From contig CAJNDS010002317.1 in the NCBI GenBank assembly GCA_905221605.1, positions 200,001-264,000 of the forward strand: 64,000 bases of DNA, in the 5' to 3' direction. Every line of letters begins with the position of its first letter. Positions within the stretch are counted from its first letter, which is position 1. The notes beneath the pieces were generated by a model. The model was given only the letters and a program-made list of their open reading frames with translations. It was not told the origin of the DNA and made no database searches. This document shows positions 11,325 through 23,019 of the stretch, in pieces. A program made the translations under genes and the position numbers. This DNA is from Symbiodinium natans. Its lineage: Eukaryota; Sar; Dinophyceae; Suessiales; Symbiodiniaceae.

Positions 11325-11440
11325 TCGCTTGCTTCCAAAGTTTTCGACGGTGAATGTTGCCTCTTGCATTGTGCCCAAAAAAAAGGGGAAAAAAACACTG
11401 CAAGCCACGATGTAAAAGCCACTTTTGCAGCAAAGTACCT
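11325..11440 (+). repeat. left direct repeat flanking heptamer array
   Basis: About 110 bp containing AAAGTTTTCGACGGTGAATG, TGCCTCTTGCATTGTGCCC and a GCCACTTTTGCAGCAAA end. The same segment recurs at 11890-12016 in the same orientation with a few substitutions and indels. The two copies enclose non-repeat DNA plus the heptamer array. Confidence 0.85.
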
Positions 11441-11535
11441 CCTCCCGTCCTATTGCCTTCCCCGCCAGAGCCAAGTGCGCGAGCCTGACCCTTTGCCCAG
11501 GTTCTCCCCCCCCGCCCCCCGGAGGACGGACAAGT

Positions 11536-11888
11536 TGTGGTTGTTTGTTGTTTGTTGTTTGTTGTTTGTTGTTTGTTGTTTGTTGTTTGTTGTTTGTTGT
11601 TTGTTGTTTGTTGTTTGTTGTTTGTTGTTTGTTGCTTGTTGTTTGTTGTTTGTTCTTTGTTCTTTGTTCTTTGTTCTTTGTTCTTTGTTCTTTGTTTTTT
11701 GTTCTTTGTTCTTTGTTCTTTGTTCTTTGTTCTTTGTTCTTTGTTCTTTGTTCTTTGTTCTTTGTTCTTTGTTCTTTGTTCTTTGTTGTTTGTTGTTTGT
11801 TCTTTGTTCTTTGTTCTTTGTTCTTTGTTCTTTGTTCTTTGTTCTTTGTTGTTTGTTCTTTGTTGTTTGTTGTTTGTTGTTTGTTTTT
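11536..11888 (+). repeat. heptamer array TTTGTTG / TTTGTTC
   Basis: About 50 copies of a 7-bp unit. The first block is TTTGTTG, the middle is mainly TTTGTTC, then the two forms alternate before returning to TTTGTTG. Long frames on either strand here (Val-Cys-Cys-Leu-Leu-Phe or Asn-Lys-Gln-Thr repeats) are products of the 7-bp period and not genes. Confidence 0.97.
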
Positions 11889-11889
11889 T

Positions 11890-12016
11890 GGCTGTTTTTT
11901 CTTGCGTCCAAAGTTTTCGACGGTGAATGTTGCCTCTTGCATTGTGCCCAAAAAAGGGTCAAAAAACATAAAAAACACTGTAAATTACGATGTAAAAGCC
12001 ACTTTTGCAGCAAAAA
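11890..12016 (+). repeat. right direct repeat flanking heptamer array
   Basis: Second copy of the segment at 11325-11440, sharing TTTTCGACGGTGAATGTTGC, the CATTGTGCCCAAAAAA stretch and GATGTAAAAGCCACTTTTGC. Differences include an extra AT-rich insertion near 11965. The repeats imply that the array expanded inside, or was inserted with, a duplicated element. Confidence 0.85.
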
Positions 12017-12469
12017 CCTGTCTTCACACCTTCCACGGCGTCGAGCAAGGCGGCTGCCAAATTGTTCCCCAAACAGTTTACTGTTGTGAAACTCACCCAA
12101 GAGAAGGCCCACTGTGTAGTATAGGTACCGAGGTCGTATCTGCCCCTAGTTTTCCCTTTCCTTTTAAACTTACCTCTGTGCTCGCAGGCCTTGGGCCCCC
12201 AGTTGAGAAGCACAAAAGCTAGGCTGCGTAGTTACCGCCAATCGAAGCTCTTCCAAACTGGTAGTGGAGCACCGCCTCGTGCTGCAAAGCACCAGGGACC
12301 GGGGCAGTCTGTCTCGCCCCATCGTGCGATTAAGTCACCCTCAAGCCCGTAGCTAGGTAAGGGCAAGCCTTTTTGTAGTTTTCCTTCCAACCCGGATGAG
12401 ACGTATGGTACGCCTCTGAGACCAAGTCCGGCTCCTACATCTACTCCGGCACAGCATCCGGCTTTCACG

Positions 12470-12831
12470 TTGGAAATTCAGGACGCAAGCTCATGTCTTG
12501 CAACGCCGCGAGAAGATGAAACGCGAGATGATCAAGGATCTGCTGTTCCGGAAACACCGGAAAGGCCGAGAACTCGGCGAGATGGAACTCCGTCGACCGG
12601 GCGATACTGCCCAGGTACCAGCGCAGCCGAGATATTGCAGAAGCATCAGCGCGAGAAGAAGCAGAGGTTATCAGCAGTGCTGCAAGAGAAGACCCCATAC
12701 CATCGATAGATGAGACGCAAATCGATATGAGCGAGTACGCGGCTCGTATCCTTGAAGGATTACGAGCCGATGCTTTCCAAATCGCTCGCGATATCGGCCT
12801 AGCCTCTGTACAGTCGTACAGTGTTCTATGA
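12470..12831 (+). CDS. candidate exon(s), helical charged protein
   Basis: Three frames are partly open here. The most protein-like runs about 12536-12831 and reads AILPRYQRSRDIAEASAREE, then ILEGLRADAFQIARDIGLAS, ending at TGA. It has no upstream ATG. An overlapping frame at 12498-12713 is basic (REKMKREMIKDLLFRKHRKG). Either could be the true exon, or they could be alternate exons. No family recognised. The segment lies just upstream of the 31-bp minisatellite. Confidence 0.35.
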
Positions 12832-12934
12832 TGTGGACGGGCTCATTCGGCGCATCGTCTCGTTACTGGTGCGGTCCGCGCCATGTTGCGCAAGTGGAAT
12901 TCCATGGGGATCTGGACGCCTGTGCTTCGGCGTC

Positions 12935-15899
12935 CGCCCAGGCCCTTCCATTTGCTTATAGCACCGCCCAGGCCCCTTCCATGTGCTTATAGCACCGCCC
13001 AGGCCCCTTCCATTTGCTTATAGCACCCTTCCATTTGCTTATAGCACCGCCCAGGCCCCTTCCATTCGCTTATAGCACCGCCCAGGCCCCTTCCATTCGC
13101 TTATAGCACCGCCCAGGCCCCTTCCATTTGCTTATCACACCGCCCAGGCCCCTTCCATTTGCTTATCGCACCGCCCAGGCCCCTTCCATTTGCTTATCGC
13201 ACCGCCCAGGCCCCTTCCATTTGCTTTTCGCACCGCCCAGGCCCCTTCCATTTGCTTATCGCACCGCCCAGGCCCCTTCCATTTGCTTATCGCACCGCCC
13301 AGGCCCCTTTTTCTTATCGCACCGCCCAGGCCCCTTCCATTAGCACCCCCCAACCCCCTTCCATTTGCTTTTCGCGCCGCCCAGGCCCCTTCCATTTGCT
13401 TATCGCACCGCCCAGGCCCCTTCCATTTGCTTATCGCACCGCCCAGGCCCCTTCCATTTGCTTAAAGCACCGCCCAGGCCCCATTTTCTTATCGCACCGC
13501 CCAGGCCCCTTCCATTTGCTTATAGCACCCCCCAGGCCCCTTCCATTTGCTTATCGCACCGCCCAGGCTCCTTCCATTTGCTTATCGCACCGCCCAGGCC
13601 CCTTCCATTTGCTTATAGCGCCGCCCAGGCCCCTTCCATTTGCTTATCGCATCGCCCAGGCCCCTTCCATTTGCTTATCGCACCGCCCAGGCCCCTTCCA
13701 TTTGCTTATCGCACCGCCCAGGCCCCTTCCATTTGCTTATCGCACCGCCCAGGCCCCTTCCATTTGTTTATCGCACTGCCAGGCCCTTTCCATTTGCTTA
13801 TCGCACCGCCCATGCCCCTTCCATTTGCTTAAAGCACCGCCCAGGCCCCTTCCATTTGCTTATAGCACCGCCCAGGCCCCTTCCATTTGCTTATCGCACC
13901 GCCCAGGCCCCTTCCATTTGCTTATATAGCACCGCCCAGGCCCCTTCCATTTGCTTATAGCACCGCCCAGGCCCCTTCCATTATATCACCGCCCAGGCCC
14001 CTTCCATTTGCTTATAGCACCGCTCACCGCCCAGGACCCTTCCATTTGCTTATCGCGCCGCCCAGGCCCCTATCGCACCGCCCAGGCCCCTTCCATTTGC
14101 TTCCCCAGGCCCCTTCCATTTGCTTATAGCACCGCCCAGGCCCCTTCCATTTGCTTATAGCACCGCCCAGGCCCCTTCCATTTGCTTATAGCACCGCCCA
14201 GGCCCCTTTCATTTGCTTATAGCCCAGGCCCCTTCCATTTGCTTATAGCACCCCCAGGCCCCTTCCATTTGCTTTTAGCACCGCCCAGGCCCCTTCCATT
14301 TGCTTATAGCACCGCCCAGGCCCCTTCCATTTGCTTATAGCACCGCCCAGGCCCCTTCCATTTGCTTATAGCACCGCCCAAGGCCCCTTCCATTTGCTTA
14401 TCGCACCGCCCAAGGCCCCTTCCATTTGCTTATCGCACCGCCCAAGGCCCCTTCCATTTGCTTATCGCACCGCCCAGGCTTGTTTTTTGCTTATAGCACC
14501 GCCCAGGCCCCTTCCATTTGCTTGCACCGCCCAGGCCCCTTCAATTTGCTTATCGCACCGCCCAGGCCCCTTCCATTTGCTTATGGCACTGCCCAGGCCC
14601 CTTCCATTTGCTTATCGCACTGCCCAGGCCTCTTCCATTTGCTTATAGCAGCGCCCAGACCCCTTCCATTTGCTTCTAGCAGCGCCCAGGCCCCTTCCAT
14701 TTGCTTATAGCACCGCCCAGGCCCCTTCCATTTGTTTATAGCACCGCCCAGGCCCCTTCCATTTGCTTATAGCACCGCCCAGGCCCCTTCCATTTGCTTA
14801 TAGCACCGCCCAGGCCCCTTCCATTTGCTTATCGCACCGCCCAGGCCCCTGCCATTTGCTTATCGCACCGCCCAGGCCCCTTCCATTTGCTTATCGCACC
14901 GCCCAGGCCCCTTCCATTTGCTTATCGCACCGCCCAGGCCCCTTCCATTTGCTTATAGCTCCGCCCAGGTCCCTTCCATTTGCTTATAGCACCGCCCAGG
15001 CCCCTTCCATTTGCTTATCGCACCGCCCAGGCCCCTGCCATTTGCTTATAGCACCGCCCAGTCCCCTTCCATTTGCTTATCGCACCGCCCAGGCCCCTTC
15101 CATTTGCTTATCGCACCGCCCAGGCCCCTTCCATTTGCTTGTAGCACTGCCCAGGCCCCTTCCATTTGCTTATAGCACCGCCCAGGCCCCTTCCATTTGC
15201 TTATAGCACCGCCCAGGCCCCTTCCATTTGCTTATCGCACCGCCCAGGGGGGGGGGGGGCCCCTTCCCTTGCTTATAGCACCGCCCATTTGCGCAGCCAG
15301 GCCCCTTTCATTTGCTTATAGCACCGCCAGGCCCTTCCATTTGCTTATAGCACCGCCCAGCCACCGCCCAGGCCCCTTCATTGCTTATAGCACCGCCCAG
15401 GCCCCTTCCATTTGCTTATCGCACCGCCCAGGCCCCTTCCATTTGCTTATCGCACCGCCCAGGCCCCTTCCATTTGCTTATAGCTCCGCCCAGGTCCCTT
15501 CCATTTGCTTATAGCACCGCCCAGGCCCCTTCCATTTGCTTATCGCACCGCCCAGGCCCCTGCCATTTGCTTATAGCACCGCCCAGTCCCCTTCCATTTG
15601 CTTATCGCACCGCCCAGGCCCCTTCCATTTGCTTATCGCACCGCCCAGGCCCCTTCCATTTGCTTGTAGCACTGCCCAGGCCCCTTCCATTTGCTTATAG
15701 CACCGCCCAGGCCCCTTCCATTTGCTTATAGCACCGCCCAGGCCCCTTCCATTTGCTTATAGCACCGCCCAGGCCCCTTCCATTTGCTTGTAGCACCGCC
15801 CAGGCCCCTTTCCATTTGCTTATAGCACCGCCCAGGCCCTTTCCATTTGGCTCCCCCCTCCCATTCGCTTATCGCACCGCCCAGGCCCCTTCCATTTAC
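12935..15899 (+). repeat. 31-bp minisatellite, block 1
   Basis: About 95 units of a 31-bp repeat that begins CACCGCCCAGGCCCC, continues TTCCATTTGC and ends TTATAG or TTATCG. Units differ mainly by the AG/CG ending, single substitutions and truncations; one unit near 15247 holds a run of 13 G. Because 31 is not a multiple of 3, all three frames stay open over long distances, giving false Ala-Pro-Pro-Arg-Pro-Leu proteins. There are no unique spacers, so it is not a CRISPR array. Confidence 0.98.
14860..15755 (+). repeat. higher-order duplication within the 31-bp array
   Basis: A series of variant units (CTCCGCCCAGGTCCC, GGCCCCTGCC, CAGTCCCC, GTAGCACTGCC) occurs in the same order at about 14956-15146 and again 525 bp later at 15481-15671. 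The shared order shows that a block of about 17 units was copied as one segment after the variants arose. The G-run unit lies between the two blocks. Confidence 0.85.
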
Positions 15900-16345
15900 T
15901 TATGTATGTGATATCAGTGTGAATTTCCCGAGTTGTTTGTCTGAACTGCTGGCAAGCCGGGTTTCAGTCCGGGGCGAAAATACCCAATTTACTGGGACCT
16001 CTGGCCCCCCTCCCGCCCCTCTCCTCCCCCCCCTCGCCCCTCCCCCGCCCCTTCGCCCCCCCCTTGCCCGCTCAAAACTTTTTGATTTCTGTCATGCGAT
16101 TCAAAGCGTCACACCCCGCCCTGAACCATGGAACGACAAGAGAATGTAAGTAGGTTTATGCGATGAGTCCGAAGTGCCGAGTCATCTTGAATACAACGTT
16201 GAAGCATTCCAGTGAGTAGCACCGACGAAGCAAGACCAGTTTTTTCGATACCTGTTTTCTCCTCCATAGCGGGGGGGTTCCGGCAACAGCTCTGCTGCTT
16301 AGCTTTCTTTTGCTTGCACAGCTCACAGCTACAGCCGTTGCATAT
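15900..16345 (+). repeat. unique spacer copy 1 within minisatellite
   Basis: A non-minisatellite stretch beginning TATGTATGTGATATCAGTG, passing a C-rich tract near 16000-16060, and ending near the CTTTCTTTTGCTTGCACAGC segment. It recurs almost unchanged at 16881-17310. In both cases it directly follows a 31-bp unit, so spacer and array were copied together. I see no gene in it. Confidence 0.92.
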
Positions 16346-16880
16346 AGCACCGCCCAGGCCCCTTCCATTTGCTTTTAGCGCCGCCCAGGCCCCTTCCATT
16401 TGCTTATAGCACCGCCCAGGCTCCCCCCCTTCCATTCGCTTCTTGCACCGCCCAGGCCCCTTCCATTTGCTTATAGCACCGCCCAGGCCCCTTCCCTTCA
16501 GGCCCCTTCCATTTGCTTATAGCACCGCCCAACCAGGCCCCTTCCTTTTGCTTATAGCACCGCCCAGGCCCCTTCCGTTTGCTTATAGCACCGCCCAGGC
16601 TTCCCCCTTCCATTCGCTTATCGCACCGCCCAGGCCCCTTCCATTTGCTTATGGCGCCGCCTGAAAGCACCGCCCGGGCTCCCCCCTTCCCTTTGCTTAT
16701 CGCACCGCCCAGGCCCCTTCCATTTGCTTATAGCACCGCCCAGGCTTCCCCCTTCCATTCGCTTATCGCACCGCCCAGGCCCCTTCCATTTGCTTATAGC
16801 ACTTCCATTTGCTGAAAGCACCTCCCAGGCTCCCCCCTTCCATTCGCTTATCGCACCGCCCAGGCCCCTTCCATTTGCTT
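16346..16880 (+). repeat. 31-bp minisatellite, block 2
   Basis: A shorter, more degraded block of the same 31-bp unit, with extra CTCCCCCCTTCCATTCGC variants that alternate with the standard form. It separates the two copies of the unique spacer. The alternating variant pair gives a two-unit higher-order pattern at about 16600-16860. Confidence 0.95.
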
Positions 16881-17310
16881 ATGTATGTGATATCAGTGTG
16901 AATTTCCCAAGTTGTTTGTCTAAACAGCTGACAAGCAGAGTTTCAGTCCAAGGCGAAAACACTCAATTTACTAAAACCTCTGGCCCCCCTCCCGCCCCTC
17001 TCCCCCCCCCCTCGCCCCTCCCCCGCGCCTCCCTCGCCCCCTCCTTGCCCCCCGCTCAAAACTTTTTGATTTCTGTCATGCGATTCAAAGCGTCACACCC
17101 CGCCCTGAACCATGGAACGACAAGAGAATGTAAGTAGGTTTATGCGATGAGTCCGAAGTGCCGAGTCATCTTGAATACAACATTGAAGCATTCCAGTGAG
17201 TAGCACCGACGAAGCAAGACCAGTTTTTCGATACCTGTTTTCTCCTCCATAGCGGGGGGGTTCCGGCAACAGCTCTGCTGCTTAGCTTTCTTTTGCTTGC
17301 GCAGCTACAG
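16881..17310 (+). repeat. unique spacer copy 2
   Basis: Second copy of the spacer at 15900-16345, with scattered substitutions and a short deletion of the CACAGCT stretch near the end. No minisatellite units follow it, so it marks the array's right edge. Confidence 0.92.
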
Positions 17311-17976
17311 CTGTTACACCACTAGTCAAAAAGAACAGTCTCGCAGTTCTGTATTTTACTAGCTGGCTGTCGTATAAAAGTCTTGTGAACTAGGGCAGGC
17401 AGCTGTGCAGCAAAGAGAGCAGAGACTGTACACCTCCGCAAGTCCAACCATTGTTCACTGCAGCGTTTCGGTCAAAACGTTATTGGGGCCCAAACCCTAC
17501 ACCCCAGAGGCCCCAACCCGGTCGAACCCTTTCCGCGCTTCCCCCCCCGGATCCCGTGTAATTCACAGAAAGCACCAGTACGGTGCTTAAAAGCTACGGT
17601 CAACCATCGGTCTCTTCTTTCCCCCGGGTGCAAAACCTCCGGTTAGGACTAACAGGCTGCAAGAGGACTAAGATCGCGCTGGACCAAACAAGCAATTTTG
17701 ACTAGGGCTTAATACACCCCGACAAGAACACATACAAGAAGGAAGGTGAGAAAAAAAACAAGAGAGTTTCCTAAACATGAGTTTAGGAAACTAAACCCTA
17801 AAAGGCGGAGCTGGCTAAGGGTGGGAGCCGCACTTGACGGCGCGGGAGGGAAACGCGTGAAATGATGTGGCCGAAGCAAGGCCCTTCTCGATGGCCTTGA
17901 GCGTGCTCCGGAATCGAAACAAATTTCAAGTTTGTTCACCCGTCCGGCCATGTCATATCCTTCTCCAGCTTCGGCG
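17311..17976. other. no gene recognised
   Basis: About 660 bp with no convincing exon. It contains short C-rich and CCCTAAA-like fragments (near 17795) and leads into the telomere-like tract at 17977. Confidence 0.5.
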
Positions 17977-18176
17977 CAAACCCTAAACCCTAAACCCCTA
18001 AACCCTAAACCCTAAAAGCCCCTAAACCCTAAACCCCAAACCCTAAACCCTAAACCCTAAAACCCCCTAAACCCTAAACCCTAAACCCTAAAACCCCCTA
18101 AACCCTAAACCCCTAACCCCTAACCCCTAAACCTTAAACCTAAACCCTAAGCCCTAAGCCCTAAGCCCTAAACCCG
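17977..18176 (-). repeat. interstitial telomere-like tract (CCCTAAA on plus)
   Basis: About 28 heptamers with frequent CCCCTAAA and CCTAAGCC variants. It is the most degenerate of the large tracts. An inverted repeat of about 14 bp (CACCCAAACGAGCG / CGCTCGTTTGGGTG) lies just downstream at 18186-18214. Confidence 0.96.
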
Positions 18177-18489
18177 ACTCGTGGCACCCAAACGAGCGCG
18201 GCTCGTTTGGGTGCCAAGATCCTTGAAATTAACCCTAAACCCAGCCACTTCCAAGCTGCGCACGGCACTTCCCAGCACTTCCAAGCTGCACGCGGCACCC
18301 TCCAAGCTGCACGCGCTCTGAAAGCCCTGGGCAGGCACCCATTTCGAAGTTTCCGGAATCCGATAATTAGCTTCAAAATGCGTGGTAAAAACCAATGAAA
18401 ACAAGACGTGTGTGCGGCCTGGACGCGGGAAAGACCGTGATTTGCTGTGTGCGCCTTGGACGCGGACATGCGTGCGGCTTGAACGGTCC

Positions 18490-19080
18490 GGCCTCTGGTC
18501 GGTTGTTAGCTGCAGAAGTCCCTGCGTGTGGCGTCTGGTCGGTTGTTAGCTGAAGTACATCTTTTGCCTGTGGTAATCCTTCCCCGCATGCTGAAAAAGT
18601 CTTTTTCCAGCCCCTTGAGCATGGAGACCCTTCCCCATTTTTCGGTTGTTAGCTGAAGAAAATCTTTTTCCAGCCCTCTGGGTGTGGTAATCCTTCTATA
18701 TCATGCAATCTATTTCCGGCCTCCTCACCCACAGAAGGAAATCTTTTCCCAGCCCTCTGGGCGTGGTAATCCCCATATGTTTTCTCCTGGTCGCTTGTTA
18801 GCTGAAGAACGTCTTTTTCCAGCCCCCTGGGCGTGGTAATCCTTCCCTGCCTGCTTCTGGTCTTAGCTCAAGGAAATCTTTTCCCAGCCCCCTGGGCGTG
18901 GTAAGCCTTCCCCATATGCGTTCCTTTGGCCAGCTGTTAGGTGAAATTTTTTCCCAGCCCCCTGGGCATGGTACTCCTTCCCATAGGTTATCTTTTGGTC
19001 CCTTTTCCATAAATCTTCTTCTGGTTGGTTGTTAGCTGAAGAAAATTTTTTCCAGCCCTGAGCATGGTACTCCTTCCCCG
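18490..19080 (+). repeat. degenerate tandem repeat of roughly 70-85 bp
   Basis: Seven or eight imperfect copies share GGTTGTTAGCTGAAG, AATCTTTTTCCAGCCC and CTGGGCGTGGTAATCC. Spacing varies with deletions. A related fragment (GTTTGTTAACTGAAGACAATC) lies at 20075, just upstream of the first mitochondrial insertion. Minus-strand frames through it are repeat products. Confidence 0.85.
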
Positions 19081-19169
19081 TAGTGGAGGGGAGCGTCGGG
19101 GGGGGGGGTTGGTGGGTTCCACAGTGAGGACTGAGGCGCTCCCCTTGTCTTCAACCTAAAGCCGGCAGG

Positions 19170-19810
19170 TTTTGCGTGTGCTGGCATTCCTGGTTCTGGA
19201 GGGCAGTGATGTGAGTTGTTGTTTTGGCTTGTCTGTGCAGATTCGTCCCCGTGTTTGCAGCAAGCCGCGCCCTCACTTACTTGTTCCTCCTACAGCATCA
19301 TATTATCTATGTACCCTGAAGCGCCTCAATCATGGCTATATTTGGGAAAATCTTGTCCCGATATCTGCGAAGGAACTGCGCGCGCCCCCAGGTTGTCCCC
19401 GACTTCCGGCAGCATCAGCTGCTTGCGACTGTGGAGGTGTGCCTCCGGCGTGCCACCCCAGGCCTTGTTGTGCGGAGGGGGTTGTCCTGTGTTGCCTATG
19501 CAGAGAGCTTCGGGATCGATCTTGCGTGTTCCTTAGGTGGGACATCATTACGGGGCCATGCAGGCAAGGTGCGATACGCGTGTTGACATTCCTGGTTCTG
19601 GAGGGCAGTGATGTGAGTTGTTGTTTTGGCTTGAGGCCTGTGCAGGTTCGTCACCGTGCTTGCAGCAAGCCACGCCCTCACTTGTTCCTCCTAGCGCGTA
19701 TATTCACTATGTACAACGCAAACGCCTTGATCATGGCTATATTTGGGAAAATCTTGTCCCGATATCTGCGAAGGGAAGTGCGTTCGTTCCCAGGTTGCCC
19801 CCGATGACCA
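19170..19810 (+). repeat. 0.22-kb segment duplicated at 0.4-kb spacing
   Basis: About 220 bp at 19180-19400 recurs at 19583-19805. Both copies share CTGGTTCTGGAGGGCAGTGA, CAGCAAGCC(G/A)CGCCCTCACTT and GGGAAAATCTTGTCCCGATA. One shared frame reads HGYIWENLVPISAKG in both copies. The frame is open in each, so a duplicated exon is possible, but indels between the copies change the reading frame elsewhere. Confidence 0.8.
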
Positions 19811-20142
19811 GAAGAAAGCAATGGGAGGCATACAACGCTAGAGGTTTTAGGGCTTCAGGCCTAGGGTTGAGGGTTTGGGGCGCACAGGCAACATGGGCCC
19901 TCTGCACAACGCGGCCTGGGATGGCATGCCGGCGGCAGGCGGCACCCACGCCTGCGAATGGCTGATTCTACCATAATTGCCCGTAGAATTTGGCGCGATG
20001 TGTCCAAACCCGCCCGACATGCCACCACCTTCCCAGTCGGAAGGTGGTAAAAGAAGCAGCTGACGCTGCCGGACGTTTGTTAACTGAAGACAATCTTACT
20101 TTCAGACCCTTGGACTGCAACGTCTCCTGATTTTGAAAGGCT

Positions 20143-20990
<848 letters not shown>

Positions 20991-21780
20991 ATCAAGGGGG
21001 CAATATGAAGAGAGAAAAGGCCCCCGTTGACTTCGTTCGCACACTCATTGCGTTCACTTATTCACTCCGTTCAATCGTTCACTTATTCGTTCACTCTCTC
21101 TTCGTAGCTATATGATTAAAGGCACGAGTGAGACGAGTGAGCCGCGTGAATGACTATTTTCAAAGGAGTCTTGGGGCGCGTGCCAGGATGAGAGAAGTCT
21201 TTGGGTGATCATTAAAAGCGTGTGAAGAGAACTAATTTGCAAGGAACATGAACGAAGTGAATAGACGCGCGAAATTAGTGAATGACTGCGCGAGAGAAAA
21301 GAGGAAAGTGTGCGGCTAGTTCTATAATATTAAAAAGCCCCTTGAAAATCCCTTCATTTGTTGGGCTTTTAATATACTAGCCCGTGAGGATATGATGCGA
21401 ACACGAAGAGAACACGTAATTAATGCTGGCAATGAACGAAGAAGAAGCATGCTGTATGAAGAGTGAACGAAACCCACAGTTGATGATTCATAGACTTGGA
21501 AATGAAGGTGAAAGGAATGAACTAAAAAGGCCCTATCATTTTTCCCTGTTAGCCTTTTTAAGTGAATGAGTGCGCCGAATGAACAAGGATATGAACGTAA
21601 TAAAATATACTGTGTTCGCGGGCAAAAAGGGCCCTCATTTTATACTACTTTTAAGACCCTTTACAAGCCCGTGTGTTATTATATTATGTGGCCATATTCA
21701 TGAAATGCCCACGCATTTTATATTCTCAGAAGAGCAATGGTCTTTTCCCGTAAGTCTGCCTGGGCACGCCCGGAGAAATA
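20991..21780. other. mitochondrial-type spacer with hairpin, copy A
   Basis: The AT-rich DNA after cox1 contains runs of GTTCACTTATTC and GTGAGACGAGTGAGC and an inverted repeat at about 21314-21383 (GGCTAGTTCTATAATATTAA against TTAATATACTAGCC). It matches the DNA after copy B almost throughout. Hairpin-rich non-coding DNA around cox1 is typical of dinoflagellate mitochondrial genomes (established knowledge). No gene seen. Confidence 0.7.
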
Positions 21781-22255
21781 GAGGTTTTCCTAAAAGATCG
21801 AGAAAATAGAAGGTTGCCCAACCACTACCGCCACGACCACCCATCGTGCGAGCATTGTGTTTGCAAATGGGGGGGGTTGCGGCCCCCCCCCCCCCCCCCC
21901 CCCCCCCCCTTTGTTAAGCTGTGCAAAGCATGCAGGGTGGGGGGAGGGGCTGCGCCCCCCCCCCCCGACCCCCCGCGCCCCTGCGTTTTATAAAGCTGTG
22001 CGACTGCAAAGCGTGCTCAAAGCGTATGAATCTTGTTGAAGCCATCGGAATACAAAGAAACTGGAATTATTTTTCTTAAAATTTATAGAAATAGAGGTTT
22101 TCCGATGGAAACATAGAGATATTCCAGGATTTCCTATGAAAACATGAAGAAAATAGAGGTTTTCTTGTGGGAATATGAAGAAATAGAGGTTTTCCGAAGA
22201 GGTCGAGAAAATAGAAGGTTTCCAACCACTACCGCCGCTACTACGACGGGTTAGT
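21781..22255 (+). repeat. AT-rich repeats GAAATAGAGGTTTTCC and poly-C run
   Basis: A short motif (AAATAGAGGTTTTCC) occurs at about 21778, 22087, 22152 and 22182. A longer unit (GAGAAAATAGAAGGTT then CCAACCACTACCGCC) occurs at 21800 and 22207. A 26-base C run sits at 21884-21909 and another near 21955. Origin unclear; it may be an extension of the organellar insertion. Confidence 0.7.
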
Positions 22256-22635
22256 TTTTTTGATCCTTATTCATGTTTTTGATCCGTTCGGCTCATTTTT
22301 TGATCCTTATTTATTTTGTTTTGATCCGTCAGCCGAGACTTAAGGGGGGTTTCGTCGATGATAGAAGCTCCAGGACGCAGAACATGTTCCTGCTGGAGTC
22401 TGGTGCTGCCAAGCTTGGCGTTCTAGTCCCTAGAGCATTCGTGGCTTCGGTGCATTCGAGTTGTCGTCGGCAACCCAGGCATCGACCCAGGCATCTCGAA
22501 GGACACGCCGGCCAATGATGTTTCAGCTCTAGGAGCTGTGCTCCAGCCGCTTGGCGTAGTGATGCGAATGTAGTAGTGCATGTCAAGCACGGCCTGGGCT
22601 TGCAGTAAGTAGTTGGCTCCTTCGTTCGGGCCTCA

Positions 22636-22960
22636 TCAATAGCTGTAAAAAGCGGAGTGCTGGGCTTGAGTTAGGAGTTCGACGCACCCGTCGGATTTAC
22701 GATGATCTGGGGCTATCAATAACAATAGCGCTTTGCCTTGAGGGCTGCGGTTTTCGTAGGTGATTAACTTCAGCCATGGGTCCGCGTTGCTCTTCGTCAG
22801 AGTGTCCGAGGGGCCCATCGATGCAGTGAAGAGGCGCGCCCTGACCTTGGTTTCGCGCCTTCTTACTTGGACGGCCTCCCAAAACCCCTAAGCCGGCCTG
22901 AAGCCCGACAAAACAAGAAAGTGCAAAAGGCACCAGAAGACACAGTCTGAGGATGATCAT
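22636..22960 (-). CDS. candidate small secreted or membrane-targeted protein, frame change
   Basis: The minus strand starts with a good ATG at 22960 and a signal-peptide-like N terminus (MIILRLCLLVPFALSCFVGL) followed by a basic segment. Another frame, entered near 22830, then reads like protein: MGPSDTLTKSNADPWLKLIT, through QGKALLLLIAPDHRKSDGCV to a stop at 22636. Joining them needs a frameshift or a small intron. It lies between the two mitochondrial insertions. It could be a decayed gene; no family recognised. Confidence 0.4.
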
Positions 22961-23019
22961 GATGCGAACACCCGGGCCCGAGACCGCTGAAGTGAGCAGG
23001 CTTCTGCCCCAGAGTTCTG

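Noticed and set aside
11148-12222. Long plus and minus frames rich in Val-Cys-Leu-Phe or Asn-Lys-Gln-Thr
   Set aside because: They are translations of the TTTGTTG/TTTGTTC heptamer array, whose 7-bp period lacks stops in several frames.
12935-16880. Ala-Pro-Pro-Arg-Pro-Leu proteins up to 256 residues, and a possible CRISPR array
   Set aside because: The 31-bp units are contiguous with no unique spacers and open in all three frames, so it is a minisatellite.
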